From Pontivivens marinum (GTDB taxonomy: Bacteria > Pseudomonadota > Alphaproteobacteria > Rhodobacterales > Rhodobacteraceae), in the NCBI RefSeq assembly GCF_900231835.1, contig NZ_OCTN01000004.1, forward strand, positions 62,001 through 126,000: a stretch of DNA of 64,000 bases, in the 5' to 3' direction. Position 1 is the stretch's first letter, and each line of letters opens with the position of its first letter. A program made the translations under genes and the position numbers. This document shows, piece by piece, positions 16,688-25,544 of this stretch. The notes beneath the pieces were generated by a model that was not told where the DNA came from, did not search any database, and saw only the letters and a program-made list of their open reading frames with translations.

Positions 16688-17818
16688 GGTGGGTGCGAAC
16701 TCCGCACGGATCGCGGCATCCTGCGCGCCAAGAGCGGGCATCTGCGATTTCACCACGCGACGTACGCCATCAATCAGCGCGGGCGGGGCGGGCAGCGATA
16801 CGACGGAGCCGGTCGGCGTCGCGACCTGCGAAGTATGCAGATGCGGGTGGGATAGCAGCCCGTTCATGTCATTTACGCCTGCAAAGGCGATATTGGCGGC
16901 TTGCAAGAGTTTTGCCATCTCCGCATTGCTGCGCTGTCCAACTGCCTGCGCCACGGTGCCATCAACCTGTGCACGATTTTCGACTCGCGCATTATTAGTG
17001 GCAAAGGCAGGATCAGACACCAGCTCCGGCGCGTCCAACACTCCGGTTGCAAACAATTCCCATTCACGATTGTTCTGGATCGAGATCAGTAAATCCTGTC
17101 CATCACTCGTGGTAAACACCCCATAGGGTGAGATGCTGGGATGCGCCAAGCCAATCCGCTTGGGCGTATTTCCTGCGGCAGCGTGCAGATAGGGAACGGC
17201 CAGCCAATCCGCGATCACGTCGAACATGGAGATGTGGATATCACTGCCCTGACCGGTCACGCTACGCGCGATCAGTGCCTCCAGAATTGCGGCCTGCGCT
17301 GCGGCGCCGGTGGCAATATCAACGATTGAAATTCCGACCCTTGCCGGTTCATTCGGCCCGCCGGTGATCGAGCACAAACCCGTTTCGGCCTGTATTAACA
17401 GGTCATATGCCTTACGTTTCGCATAGGGACCGGTTTCACCATATCCACTAATCCCGCAGGTGATGAGCCGCTTGTTTCGGGCGCGCATTGCCGCAGCGCC
17501 CAATCCCTTACGCTCCAATGTGCCGGGCTTCAGGTTCTGGACCAGCACATCCGCGCCCTCAATCATCGACAGTAACAGGGCGTGGTCGTCAGTATTGTTC
17601 AGGTCGATCGTGACGGATTCTTTGCCGCGATTTAACCAAATAAAATAGCTGCTTTCGCCATTTGCGGCCTGATCATAGCCCCGTGCGAAATCGCCCTCGG
17701 GGCGTTCAACCTTGAGTACTCGCGCACCCGCATCTGCAAGACGCGATGTGCAATACGGTGCGGCGACAGCCTGTTCAATAGACACCACAAGAATGCCATC
17801 CAGAGGTCCGTTGGACAT
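16655..17818 (-). CDS. CaiB/BaiF-type (class III) CoA-transferase
   Basis: A 387-aa family III CoA-transferase. The N-terminus reads GPLDGILVVSIEQAVAAPYCTSRLADAGARVLKVERPEGD, the family hallmark, followed by FIWLNRGKESVTIDLN and YDLLIQAETGLCSITGGPNEPARVG. It transfers CoA between two acids, probably from succinyl-CoA or acetyl-CoA. I chose the ATG at 17818, with GGGG nine bases upstream. It runs against the preceding operon and is tail-to-tail overlapped with it. It could serve either catabolic locus; the motif shared with the LysR/TAXI promoter suggests the one to its right. Confidence 0.9.
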   Translation of the reverse strand: MSNGPLDGILVVSIEQAVAAPYCTSRLADAGARVLKVERPEGDFARGYDQAANGESSYFIWLNRGKESVTIDLNNTDDHALLLSMIEGADVLVQNLKPGTLERKGLGAAAMRARNKRLITCGISGYGETGPYAKRKAYDLLIQAETGLCSITGGPNEPARVGISIVDIATGAAAQAAILEALIARSVTGQGSDIHISMFDVIADWLAVPYLHAAAGNTPKRIGLAHPSISPYGVFTTSDGQDLLISIQNNREWELFATGVLDAPELVSDPAFATNNARVENRAQVDGTVAQAVGQRSNAEMAKLLQAANIAFAGVNDMNGLLSHPHLHTSQVATPTGSVVSLPAPPALIDGVRRVVKSQMPALGAQDAAIRAEFAPTSNQTTQHQAG

Positions 17819-17894
17819 GATCATTTTCCCCATCTGTTCGAACCTATCATGGCTCTTTTCTAGAGCCTAAATCAGGTTATTACATGCTGCTAGG

Positions 17895-17914
17895 GTCTGA
17901 TCAATATTTCAGAC
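17895..17914. promoter_or_regulatory. Dyad upstream of the CoA-transferase gene, possible LysR site
   Basis: GTCTGA and its complement TCAGAC are separated by eight bases, about 77 bases upstream of the leftward CoA-transferase start and just beyond the stop of the LysR gene. It could be a terminator stem for LysR or an operator. The adjacent leftward sequence AAATGCATGTCTGAAA resembles a segment near 18894 in the LysR/TAXI promoter region. Confidence 0.35.
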
Positions 17915-17934
17915 ATGCATTTTCGGCATGAATG

Positions 17935-18861
17935 CTAAAGCGTCGTGCCTGGCCACTGACCTGAGGCGGCGAGTCGGTGAACCTCGGATGTCAGGAACTC
18001 GGAAAAGCCGGAGGTCAGTCGCGAGCCGGGGCGATTGAGCGGCGTCATCAAAACCAGGGTCCGATCAATGGTGCGACGCACGATCGGACGGGCGATCACT
18101 TCACCTGCGCGAACCTGCTGGATGACGCTGACAAGGGGCAGGATCGTGGCCCCCATTCCGCGCTGCACAAAGGCAAGCATGGTGGGCAGCATATCGACCT
18201 CCAAAACAACGTTCAGGTCGATGCCCTCGCCCTGCGCGATGCTGTCCAACCGGCCCCGCAATCCGTGCTCCGGATTTGGCAGAATCAGCGGTTCGCGCAA
18301 CGCATCGGCAGCATTGATCGGCATGCCATCTGGTGCGTCGGTTTGCTTGGTCGATTGTATTAGGAAAAGTTGTTCAAGAATAATTGGTTGCATCTTTATT
18401 GAAGGTGATTTCTGCCCCTCGTAGGCAACGCCCAGATCAATCTTTCCACGCAGTAACCAGTCCTGAATATGGCCACTAAAACTGGATACAATCCGCAGGT
18501 TTACTTCCGGATAATTCTGCATTGTATGTTCGATTAGGTGGGTCGCAAGAACCTCCGCAACAGTGGGCGGCAGGCCAAGTGTTAGAGTGCCTGAAAGGGT
18601 CGTTTTATTGCCCGATAACTCGCCTGTCAGATCCTCGATATCCTCCAGAATAACCTTGGCGCGGCGGGCCAATTTCAGGCCCTCCTCGGTGGGCATAACG
18701 CCGCGTCCGTGACGGCGCAGCAGGGGGACGCCCAGCTCGAATTCCAGCGCCTTTACCTGCCTGCTCAACGCGGGCTGCGCGATGTTCAATTGGTCGGCGG
18801 CGGCGGTGATGCTGCTCAGCTCAACGATCTGGATGAAGTTGCGAAGTTGCCGGAAATCCAT
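17935..18861 (-). CDS. LysR-family transcriptional regulator
   Basis: A 308-aa LysR protein. The N-terminal helix-turn-helix (1-60) reads MDFRQLRNFIQIVELSSITAAADQLNIAQPALSRQVKALE with the expected spacing, followed by the two-lobed inducer-binding domain. It is divergent from the TAXI-TRAP operon at 19060 and adjoins the CaiB gene, so control of one or both is likely. The inducer is probably the transported acid or its CoA ester. Confidence 0.9.
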   Translation of the reverse strand: MDFRQLRNFIQIVELSSITAAADQLNIAQPALSRQVKALEFELGVPLLRRHGRGVMPTEEGLKLARRAKVILEDIEDLTGELSGNKTTLSGTLTLGLPPTVAEVLATHLIEHTMQNYPEVNLRIVSSFSGHIQDWLLRGKIDLGVAYEGQKSPSIKMQPIILEQLFLIQSTKQTDAPDGMPINAADALREPLILPNPEHGLRGRLDSIAQGEGIDLNVVLEVDMLPTMLAFVQRGMGATILPLVSVIQQVRAGEVIARPIVRRTIDRTLVLMTPLNRPGSRLTSGFSEFLTSEVHRLAASGQWPGTTL

Positions 18862-19059
18862 TCATGCTCCAATTGTATCGCTGATATATCCATAATGCAT
18901 TTGAAACATAAATAGCAGTCTTACAGTCTGTGTCGAGAAGGCAAACTCACTTTTCAGCCCGATCTGGCGCTGGGGGACAGCTTTTCATCTTGGACACGGT
19001 CAAAGAATCCGGCCGAGGTGATGCGTGGGTCGGGACCTTCTCCATTCGGAGGAAACACA
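18862..19059. promoter_or_regulatory. Divergent promoter region LysR / TAXI-TRAP operon
   Basis: This 198-base gap holds the start regions of the leftward LysR gene and the rightward transporter operon. It contains the AT-rich segment CATAATGCATTTGAAACATAAAT (in part at 18891-18912), the best candidate LysR site because a related string occurs upstream of the CaiB gene. A GGAGGA site at 19049-19054 serves the solute receptor. Confidence 0.45.
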
Positions 19060-20187
19060 ATGAAAAAGACACTTTTGCGCACAACTATTGGTGCACTTAT
19101 GGCCTGTGCGGCGCTGCCTGCTATGTCGCAGGAATTGCCCGGCACGATGGTTTGGACATCCTATGATGTTGGTTCCGCGGGCTATGCCGAGGCATCGGCA
19201 ATTGCGGATGCATTTGGCCGTGAGTTCGGTACTCGTGTACGTATTCAGCCATCGGGCAGCGGCATTGGCCGTTTGCAGCCGCTGCTGCAAGGGCGCGCCG
19301 ATTATGCCTTCCTCGCGACGGAGGCATTCTTCCTCGGTGAGGGCGCATATGACTTCTCGACGCCAGAGTGGGGTCCACATCAGCTGCGCGCCATTGCAGG
19401 CCGTCCTGCGGGCATCACGCTGATTGCCGCTGGTGATGCGGGTATCAACACGGTTGAGGATGCACGCGGCAAGCGCATCGCATTCGTCGCAGGTAACCCG
19501 TCGGTGAACGTGAAGTGCGAGGCGATCCTCGCATTTGGCGGTCTGACGCTGGATGATGTCGAGGTCGTAATGTTCCCGACCTACGGCTCCGCCATGTCCT
19601 CGATGACACGCAACGAGTCCGACGCAACCTGCACCACGCCGACCACCAGTCAGCTATACGAACTGGCCGAAAGCCCCCGTGGCATTCAATACGCACCGCT
19701 GCATGCCGATAATGATGCCGGTTGGGAACAGCTTCTGGAAGTTCTGCCCATCATGAGCCCGTCCGAGGAGGACGTTGCCGCAGGTGTGCCCGAGGGTGAA
19801 ATTACGCTGATGGCGGCCTATCGCTATCCTGTAATCACCACCACGGATGAGAAGTCCGAGGACGATGTTTACGCCTTTATCAAGGCGCTGGACGAAACCT
19901 ATGACCTGTACAAGGACGGCACCGCAGCAATGCACCGCTGGTCCCTCGACCTGTCCGGGCGCCCTGCGATTGACGTTCCTTTCCATGAGGGCGCGATCCG
20001 CTACCTGCGCGAAATCGGCGTGTGGACCGAGGAAGACGACGCATGGAATGAGCGCCGTCTGGCTCGCATGAATGCGCTGACAGATGCATGGGCATCCTTC
20101 CACGCCGAAAATGCCGACATGGCTGAGGAAGACTTCTCCGAGGCGTGGATGGCGCATCGGGCTGAGGTTATCTCCGCACTGAACTGA
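19060..20187 (+). CDS. TRAP transporter solute receptor, TAXI family
   Basis: A 375-aa periplasmic binding protein. The signal peptide (1-23, cleavage near AMSQE) is followed by the TAXI pattern: WTSYDVGSAGYAEASAIADAFGREFGTRVRIQPSGSGIGRLQPLLQGRADYAF in place of the usual TGGTAG-like ligand loop, and the LRAIAGRPAGITLIAA segment. It delivers its ligand to the fused permease downstream. TAXI systems typically carry dicarboxylates or amino acids. I chose the ATG at 19060 because GGAGGA precedes it. A GC hairpin after its stop probably protects its mRNA. Confidence 0.9.
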   Translation: MKKTLLRTTIGALMACAALPAMSQELPGTMVWTSYDVGSAGYAEASAIADAFGREFGTRVRIQPSGSGIGRLQPLLQGRADYAFLATEAFFLGEGAYDFSTPEWGPHQLRAIAGRPAGITLIAAGDAGINTVEDARGKRIAFVAGNPSVNVKCEAILAFGGLTLDDVEVVMFPTYGSAMSSMTRNESDATCTTPTTSQLYELAESPRGIQYAPLHADNDAGWEQLLEVLPIMSPSEEDVAAGVPEGEITLMAAYRYPVITTTDEKSEDDVYAFIKALDETYDLYKDGTAAMHRWSLDLSGRPAIDVPFHEGAIRYLREIGVWTEEDDAWNERRLARMNALTDAWASFHAENADMAEEDFSEAWMAHRAEVISALN

Positions 20188-20208
20188 TCGGAGCTCGCTC
20201 CACAGTAA

Positions 20209-20234
20209 CCCCCGGCGTTTTTACGCGCCGGGGG
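20209..20234 (+). terminator. Intercistronic GC hairpin between receptor and permease genes
   Basis: CCCCCGGCG (20209-20217) pairs perfectly with 20226-20234 around an eight-base loop, 22 bases after the receptor stop. With no T-run after it, partial termination or 3'-end protection of the receptor mRNA is more likely than full termination. Confidence 0.6.
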
Positions 20235-20253
20235 GATTAGTCATTCGTACATT

Positions 20254-22221
20254 ATGGACGGTTTCATGGACTCCGATAAAAATATTGCGGGCGCCGATAC
20301 GGCCGACTTCGCCCCGGTCAGTGCTGCGGGCCCACAGGGGACTATGCGGTGGCTTGTCATGGCGCTGGGTGCGTTAGGCGTCATCCTTGCCGTGAACCAG
20401 CAATTTTTGCTGGGCCTGTTTGGCTTCCAGCCGCTTGGAAACTCATATCTTTATTACCTGATTGCTATTTTTCTGGCTGTCACCTTTCTGGCCTTGCCGA
20501 TTTCCAGCAAGCTGGAGGGAAAGCTGACATGGGTGAATCTGCTACTGGCGGCGGCTGCGCTGATCAGTGGCGGTTGGCTGGGGATGCACGGCCTCGATAT
20601 CATCACGCGTGGCTGGGAATATGACGCGCCGCTAACCGCCGACATTATGGCGACGGTTCTGATCGTGCTGGTGCTGGAGGGCGTACGCCGTGCCGGTGGC
20701 CCCGTCCTATTGGCGACTGCGCTGCTGTTCGGAACATTTCCGCTCTATGCCGGCCACATGCCGGGCTTTTTGTGGGGTACTCAATTTTCAGGTATCGAAA
20801 CGGTTCGCGCGCATGTGCTGGGTGTGGAAAGCATCATCGGCATTCCAATGCAGGTAGTTGCTGAACTGGTTATCGGCTTCGTTATTTTTGGTTCGGTCCT
20901 GGTGATTACCAAGGGCAGCGACTTTTTCATGGAGCTTGCCTCGGCCCTGCTGGGTCACAGTCGCGGTGGACCGGCCAAGGTGGCGGTGATCGGTTCCGGC
21001 ATTCTTGGCTCGCTATCGGGCAGTGTGATTTCAAACATCCTGACCTCCGCGCCATTTTCCGTTCCGACGATGCGCCGCGTGGGCTATCCGGCCAGTTATG
21101 CGGCGGCGGTGGAGGCATGCGCCTCAACCGGAGCAACGCTAATGCCGCCGGTTATGGGCACTGTTGCCTTCGTCATGGCGTCCTTTCTGGGCGTGCAATA
21201 TTCCACCATCGTGATTGCAGCGGTAATCCCCGCAATCCTGTTCTATGTCGCGTTGCTGTTCCAAGTGGATATGTACGCAGCACGTCGCGGCCTGCACGGT
21301 TTGCCACGCTCTGAAACGCCAAAGGTGCTGCCGGTGCTGGCAAAGGGCTGGCCCTATTTGCTGAGCCTCGCGGTGCTGATCTTTGTGCTGATGGTCCTGC
21401 GTCTGGAGTCGCGTTCGCCATATTACGCATCCATCGTGATGATTATCGCGACGTCCTTCCGCAAGGAAACGCGCATGACCTATGAGCGGTTCAAGGCGCT
21501 GATACTGGATGTTGCCCTGAACGTGGGTAAGCTGGTGGCGATCCTTGCCGGTATCGGTCTGGTCGTGGGCGGTCTGTCCTATACCGGTGTTGCCGGTGCG
21601 TTCAGTCGTGAGCTTCTGCTCTATGCTGGTGGTAGCATTCCATTGATGCTGATCGCGGGTGCTGTGACCAGCTTCGTTCTGGGCATGGGGATGACGGTTA
21701 CGGCCTGCTATATCTTCCTGTCGATCCTGTTGGCGCCAGCCTTGGTTCAGGCGGGGCTGAACCCGATCGCAAGCCACCTGTTCATCCTGTATTGGGGCAT
21801 GCTGTCCTATATCACGCCACCGGTTGCGCTGGCTGCAATCACTGCGGCGAATGTGGCTGGGTCCAAACCGATGGAGACTGGCTTCCGGTCTATGCGTCTG
21901 GGTCTGCCGCTCTTCGTGTTGCCGTTCATCTTTGTCTACGATCCGGCGCTGATTATGCACGGCTCTGCCATCGATATCGTAACGCGTGTTGCGCTGACGA
22001 CGATTGCGCTGTGGGCGATTACCTCCGCCTTTGAAAGCTGGATTTACAAAGTGGGGCAGGTGGGCATCGTCAGCCGTCTGGTTCTGGCAGTTGGCGGCAT
22101 TCTGATCATCGTGCCGACACTGACGGCCAGCATCGCAGGTGCGGTTGTTCTGGGCGGCGTCATCTCTATCAACCTGATGCTAAAGCGTCGTAATGCGACG
22201 ATGGGAGCGAACCATGGATAA
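20254..22221 (+). CDS. TRAP transporter fused permease (4TM-12TM)
   Basis: A 655-aa inner-membrane protein with about 16-18 hydrophobic helices. It combines the small DctQ-like part (N-terminal about 170 residues) with the large DctM-like channel (from about 180), as usual for TAXI partners. Recognisable segments are LSGSVISNILTSAPFSVPTMRRVGYPASYAAAVEACASTGATLMPPVMGTVAFVMA (in the translation around 250-305) and FVLGMGMTVTACYIFLSILLAPALV. It drives sodium-linked uptake with the receptor at 19060. No strong ribosome binding site is visible before the first ATG; a second ATG four codons on is possible. Its end overlaps the CoA-transferase start by eight bases. Confidence 0.92.
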   Translation: MDGFMDSDKNIAGADTADFAPVSAAGPQGTMRWLVMALGALGVILAVNQQFLLGLFGFQPLGNSYLYYLIAIFLAVTFLALPISSKLEGKLTWVNLLLAAAALISGGWLGMHGLDIITRGWEYDAPLTADIMATVLIVLVLEGVRRAGGPVLLATALLFGTFPLYAGHMPGFLWGTQFSGIETVRAHVLGVESIIGIPMQVVAELVIGFVIFGSVLVITKGSDFFMELASALLGHSRGGPAKVAVIGSGILGSLSGSVISNILTSAPFSVPTMRRVGYPASYAAAVEACASTGATLMPPVMGTVAFVMASFLGVQYSTIVIAAVIPAILFYVALLFQVDMYAARRGLHGLPRSETPKVLPVLAKGWPYLLSLAVLIFVLMVLRLESRSPYYASIVMIIATSFRKETRMTYERFKALILDVALNVGKLVAILAGIGLVVGGLSYTGVAGAFSRELLLYAGGSIPLMLIAGAVTSFVLGMGMTVTACYIFLSILLAPALVQAGLNPIASHLFILYWGMLSYITPPVALAAITAANVAGSKPMETGFRSMRLGLPLFVLPFIFVYDPALIMHGSAIDIVTRVALTTIALWAITSAFESWIYKVGQVGIVSRLVLAVGGILIIVPTLTASIAGAVVLGGVISINLMLKRRNATMGANHG

Positions 22222-22879
22222 ACGACTGCCAGATTTGGCCAGTGCGGTCGCACCGATCACAGACGGCTCAGTGATCATGATCGGGGGGTTCGGGTCCTCC
22301 GGAATTCCCTTCGGTCTGATCGACGCGCTGCTGGAACAGGGCGCGCGTGGCCTGACTGTCATCTCCAACAATGCCGGTGCACAGGAAACCGGCATTGCCA
22401 AGCTTCTAAAGGAAGGGCGTCTGGCCAAGGTGGTCTGCTCCTACCCGCGTTCCCCAGGCTCCATCTGGTTTGAGCGTCGCTACGAGGCAGGAGAGATCGA
22501 GCTGGAGGTTGTGCCGCAGGGCACACTTGCCGAACGTATTCGCGCCGCAGGTGCTGGCATCGGCGGGTTTTTGACGCCTACCGGTTACGGCACCCTGCTG
22601 GCCGAGGGTAAGGAAACCCGCGTGATCGACGGGCGCGGCTATGTGATGGAATCCCCGCTACACGCCGATTTCGCGCTGCTGCGTGCGGAAAACGGCGATA
22701 AGTGGGGCAACCTTAACTATCACGCAACCGCTCGGAATTTTAATCCGGTTATGGCCTGCGCGGCGCGCCATTCGATCGCAGAGGTTCGGCATTTATCTGA
22801 TGAACCCATTGATCCAGAGCGCGTGGTCACCCCCGGCATCTTTGTTCATAGCGTCGTTGAATACGGAGTACGGCCATGA
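22214..22879 (+). CDS. CoA-transferase subunit A (3-oxoacid CoA-transferase type)
   Basis: A 221-aa alpha subunit of a family I CoA-transferase, with the N-terminal GSVIMIGGFGSSGIPFGLIDALLEQG and TVISNNAG segments. It acts with subunit B to move CoA from succinyl-CoA or acetyl-CoA onto a carboxylic acid. The ATG is preceded by GGGAGCG and lies inside the permease end. Being co-transcribed with the transporter, it is the likely activating step for the imported acid. Confidence 0.9.
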   Translation: MDKRLPDLASAVAPITDGSVIMIGGFGSSGIPFGLIDALLEQGARGLTVISNNAGAQETGIAKLLKEGRLAKVVCSYPRSPGSIWFERRYEAGEIELEVVPQGTLAERIRAAGAGIGGFLTPTGYGTLLAEGKETRVIDGRGYVMESPLHADFALLRAENGDKWGNLNYHATARNFNPVMACAARHSIAEVRHLSDEPIDPERVVTPGIFVHSVVEYGVRP

Positions 22880-23511
22880 GAAATCTGACCGATACCGAAC
22901 TGGCCGCACGGGTCGCGCAGGATATCCCTGACGGGTCTTATGTGAATTTGGGCATTGGCAAACCGACCCATGTTTCCGGTTACGTGCCCGAGGGGCGCGA
23001 GGTGATTTATCACGCCGAAAACGGTATCATCGGCGTGGGCCCAACCCCCGCTGAGGGTGAGGAGGATCTGGAGCTGATCGATGCTAGTAAGCGTTATGTC
23101 ACGCCAGCCCCCGGTGCCGCCTATTTCGAGCATGCTGACAGCTTTGCCATGATGCGCGGCGGCCATATCGATATCGCTGTTCTGGGCGCCTATCAGGTTG
23201 CGCAAAACGGAGATATCGCGAATTGGGCCACGCTGGACAACACATTCCCGCCTGCCGTTGGTGGCGCGATGGATCTGGTGGTCGGCGTTCCGACAATCCT
23301 CGTGATGATGCGGCATATCAACCGCGATGGCAGCCCCAAGTTGCTGCGTGAATGCACCTATCCGCTAACCGGGTTGGGCGTGGTCAGCCGGGTCTATACC
23401 GACCTTGCCGTGCTGGACATAACACCGGCTGGCTTCAAACTGGTTGAACTGACAGCAGGCAATACGCTGGACGAGGTTCAAGCGCTTACCGAAGCCAAAA
23501 TTCATACCTGA
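22876..23511 (+). CDS. CoA-transferase subunit B
   Basis: A 211-aa beta subunit. The catalytic glutamate is in HAENGIIGVGP (about residues 52-62), which matches the SENGxxGxGP motif; NLGIGKPTHV and GGHIDIAVLGAYQV are further family blocks. The ATGA start overlaps subunit A by four bases, consistent with a 1:1 complex. Confidence 0.92.
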   Translation: MRNLTDTELAARVAQDIPDGSYVNLGIGKPTHVSGYVPEGREVIYHAENGIIGVGPTPAEGEEDLELIDASKRYVTPAPGAAYFEHADSFAMMRGGHIDIAVLGAYQVAQNGDIANWATLDNTFPPAVGGAMDLVVGVPTILVMMRHINRDGSPKLLRECTYPLTGLGVVSRVYTDLAVLDITPAGFKLVELTAGNTLDEVQALTEAKIHT

Positions 23512-23549
23512 GCGCGGTCCCCGCGACCCATAACGAACAGGAGAGACGC

Positions 23550-24713
23550 GTGAAAACCAGCGCCCCCCAAGATCACGAAGACCTGCGCGATGCCTTGCGT
23601 GCGCTATGCGCCGAATTTCCACCGGAATATCACCGCAAGCATGGTGCCGATGAAACCTATCCCGAGGAATTCGTCACCGCCTTGACCGAGGCAGGCTGGA
23701 TGGCCGCAATGATCCCCGAGGAATTCGGCGGATCCGGCCTTGGCCTGACGGAAGCCTCCATCGTGATGGAGGAGATCAACCGTGCGGGCGGCAATGCCGG
23801 TCATTGCCACGGTCAAATGTATAATATGGGCACGCTGCTGCGCCACGGCTCCGACGCGCAAAAGGCGAAATACCTGCCCAAGATTGCAACCGGCGAACTA
23901 CGCCTGCAATCCATGGCCGTGACTGAGCCGACTACCGGCACCGACACGACCAAACTAAAAACAACCGCCGTGCGTAAGGGCGACAAATACGTCATCAACG
24001 GACAGAAGGTCTGGATCAGCCGCATTCAGCATTCAGACCTGATGATCCTGCTGGCCCGCACCACGCCGCTGGCCGATGTGAAGCGGAAATCCGAGGGGCT
24101 TTCGATCTTCCTCGTGGAACTGGATCAGGTGATCGGTAAGGGGATGGAGGTCAAACCCATCCCGAACATGGTCGGCCACGAAACCAACGAGCTGTTCTTC
24201 GATGACCTCGAAATCCCTGCCGACACGCTGATCGGTGAGGAGGGCAAGGGCTTTCGCTATATCCTCGACGGGTTGAACGCGGAACGCACCTTGATCGCGG
24301 CGGAATGTATCGGTGACGGCTATTGGTTCATCGACAAGGCAACCCGCTACGCCACGGAGCGCGAGGTATTTGGCCGCCCCATCGGTCAAAATCAGGGCAT
24401 CCAGTTCCCGTTGGCCAAGGCGTTTGCCCATCTTGAGGCCGCTAACCTGATGCGGTTCGAGGCATGCCGCCGCTTTGACGCGGTTCAGGATGCCGGCGCG
24501 CAGGCAAATATGGCCAAAATGCTGGCCGCTGATGCCTCATGGGAGGCCGCAAATGCCGCCATGCAGACCTTTGGCGGGTTCGGTTTCGCGCAGGAATATG
24601 ATGTGGAGCGTAAATTCCGCGAAACACGTCTGTATCAGGTCGCACCGATCTCAACCAACCTGATCCTGTCCTATGTGGCTGAACATATCCTCGGCATGCC
24701 GCGCAGTTTCTAG
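23550..24713 (+). CDS. Acyl-CoA dehydrogenase with relocated catalytic Glu
   Basis: A 387-aa FAD acyl-CoA dehydrogenase. VTEPTTGTDTTKLKT (flavin/substrate loop), the KFRETRLYQ end helix and FGGFGFAQEYDVERK are present. The usual C-terminal catalytic Glu (EGTSE) is replaced: the segment reads LYQVAPISTN. A glutamate lies in LDGLNAERTLIAAE (Glu245), the helix-G place used by isovaleryl- and long-chain acyl-CoA dehydrogenases, so catalysis is probably intact and suited to a branched substrate. It starts with GTG after AGGAGAG. In context it could oxidise a methylsuccinyl-CoA-like ester. Confidence 0.9.
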   Translation: MKTSAPQDHEDLRDALRALCAEFPPEYHRKHGADETYPEEFVTALTEAGWMAAMIPEEFGGSGLGLTEASIVMEEINRAGGNAGHCHGQMYNMGTLLRHGSDAQKAKYLPKIATGELRLQSMAVTEPTTGTDTTKLKTTAVRKGDKYVINGQKVWISRIQHSDLMILLARTTPLADVKRKSEGLSIFLVELDQVIGKGMEVKPIPNMVGHETNELFFDDLEIPADTLIGEEGKGFRYILDGLNAERTLIAAECIGDGYWFIDKATRYATEREVFGRPIGQNQGIQFPLAKAFAHLEAANLMRFEACRRFDAVQDAGAQANMAKMLAADASWEAANAAMQTFGGFGFAQEYDVERKFRETRLYQVAPISTNLILSYVAEHILGMPRSF

Positions 24714-24722
24714 GAGTTAACA

Positions 24723-25544
24723 ATGTCCGATCCCGCAGCCCATAAGGGCCTGACCTTTCCTCTGTTCGTTCCCGCCGACCGACCAGAGCGGTTTTCAAAG
24801 GCCTGTGCTGCGGGAACGGATAGCGTTATCATCGATTTCGAGGACGCCGTCGCCCCCGATAGCAAAGTCGCAGTGCGCCGCATCCCCGAACGGGCCCTGC
24901 CTGTGGATCGGAAGGTTCGATTGTTCCTGCGGGTTAATGCGGTGCAAACCCCATGGTATCGCGATGATGTTGCCTTTGCCCGCTCCGTCGGGTTCGACGG
25001 GGTTGTTTTGCCCAAGACCGAAAGCGCGCAGCAGATTGCAGACCTGCGCGCCGCATTGGACCCAGGGCGCATGGTTATTGCCTTGGTCGAGACGGTCGCA
25101 GGACTGGCCGCCATTGATGAGATCGCCGCAGAGGCTGATCAGATGGCCTTTGGCTCCATCGATTTTGCGGAGGATATGGGCTGCGCACATACGCGACTTG
25201 CACTGCTGCCCATACGCAGCCGCATTGTGCAGGCCGCGCGCATGGCCGGACGTATCGCACCAATCGACGGGGTCACGACGACAACCGATGATGCGGCGAT
25301 AATTGCCGATGATGCGGCTCATTCAATAGAGATGGGTTTCGCTGGTAAGCTTTTGATCCACCCGAAACAAATAGCACCTGCACGCGGCGCATTCCGCCCC
25401 AATGCTGCCGATCTGGACTGGGCGCAGCGGGTTGTTGCGGCGGCTGGCGACGGTGCGACCTTGGCCATTGATGGGGCCATGGTGGACGCGCCGGTCGTGG
25501 CCCGAGCACGCCGTATTCTGGAGCGGGAAAGGACATTATCATGA
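24723..25544 (+). CDS. CitE/HpcH-family CoA-ester lyase (malyl/citramalyl-CoA lyase-like)
   Basis: A 273-aa TIM-barrel lyase. It has PLFVPADRPERFSKA, DSVIIDFEDAV, LFLRVNAVQTPW (Arg70), the magnesium ligands Glu123 (ALVETVAGL) and Asp147 (FGSIDFAEDMG), and LLIHPKQI near the end. CitE-like proteins of this length split malyl-CoA or citramalyl-CoA into acetyl-CoA plus glyoxylate or pyruvate. Next to an HTD2-like hydratase, citramalyl-CoA is the more likely substrate. The start overlaps nothing; its end overlaps the hydratase ATG by four bases. Confidence 0.88.
   Translation: MSDPAAHKGLTFPLFVPADRPERFSKACAAGTDSVIIDFEDAVAPDSKVAVRRIPERALPVDRKVRLFLRVNAVQTPWYRDDVAFARSVGFDGVVLPKTESAQQIADLRAALDPGRMVIALVETVAGLAAIDEIAAEADQMAFGSIDFAEDMGCAHTRLALLPIRSRIVQAARMAGRIAPIDGVTTTTDDAAIIADDAAHSIEMGFAGKLLIHPKQIAPARGAFRPNAADLDWAQRVVAAAGDGATLAIDGAMVDAPVVARARRILERERTLS

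Noticed and set aside
21139-21960. Leftward 273-codon open frame opposite the TRAP permease
   Set aside because: His/Gln/Arg-rich translation typical of antisense to a membrane protein; no start signal.
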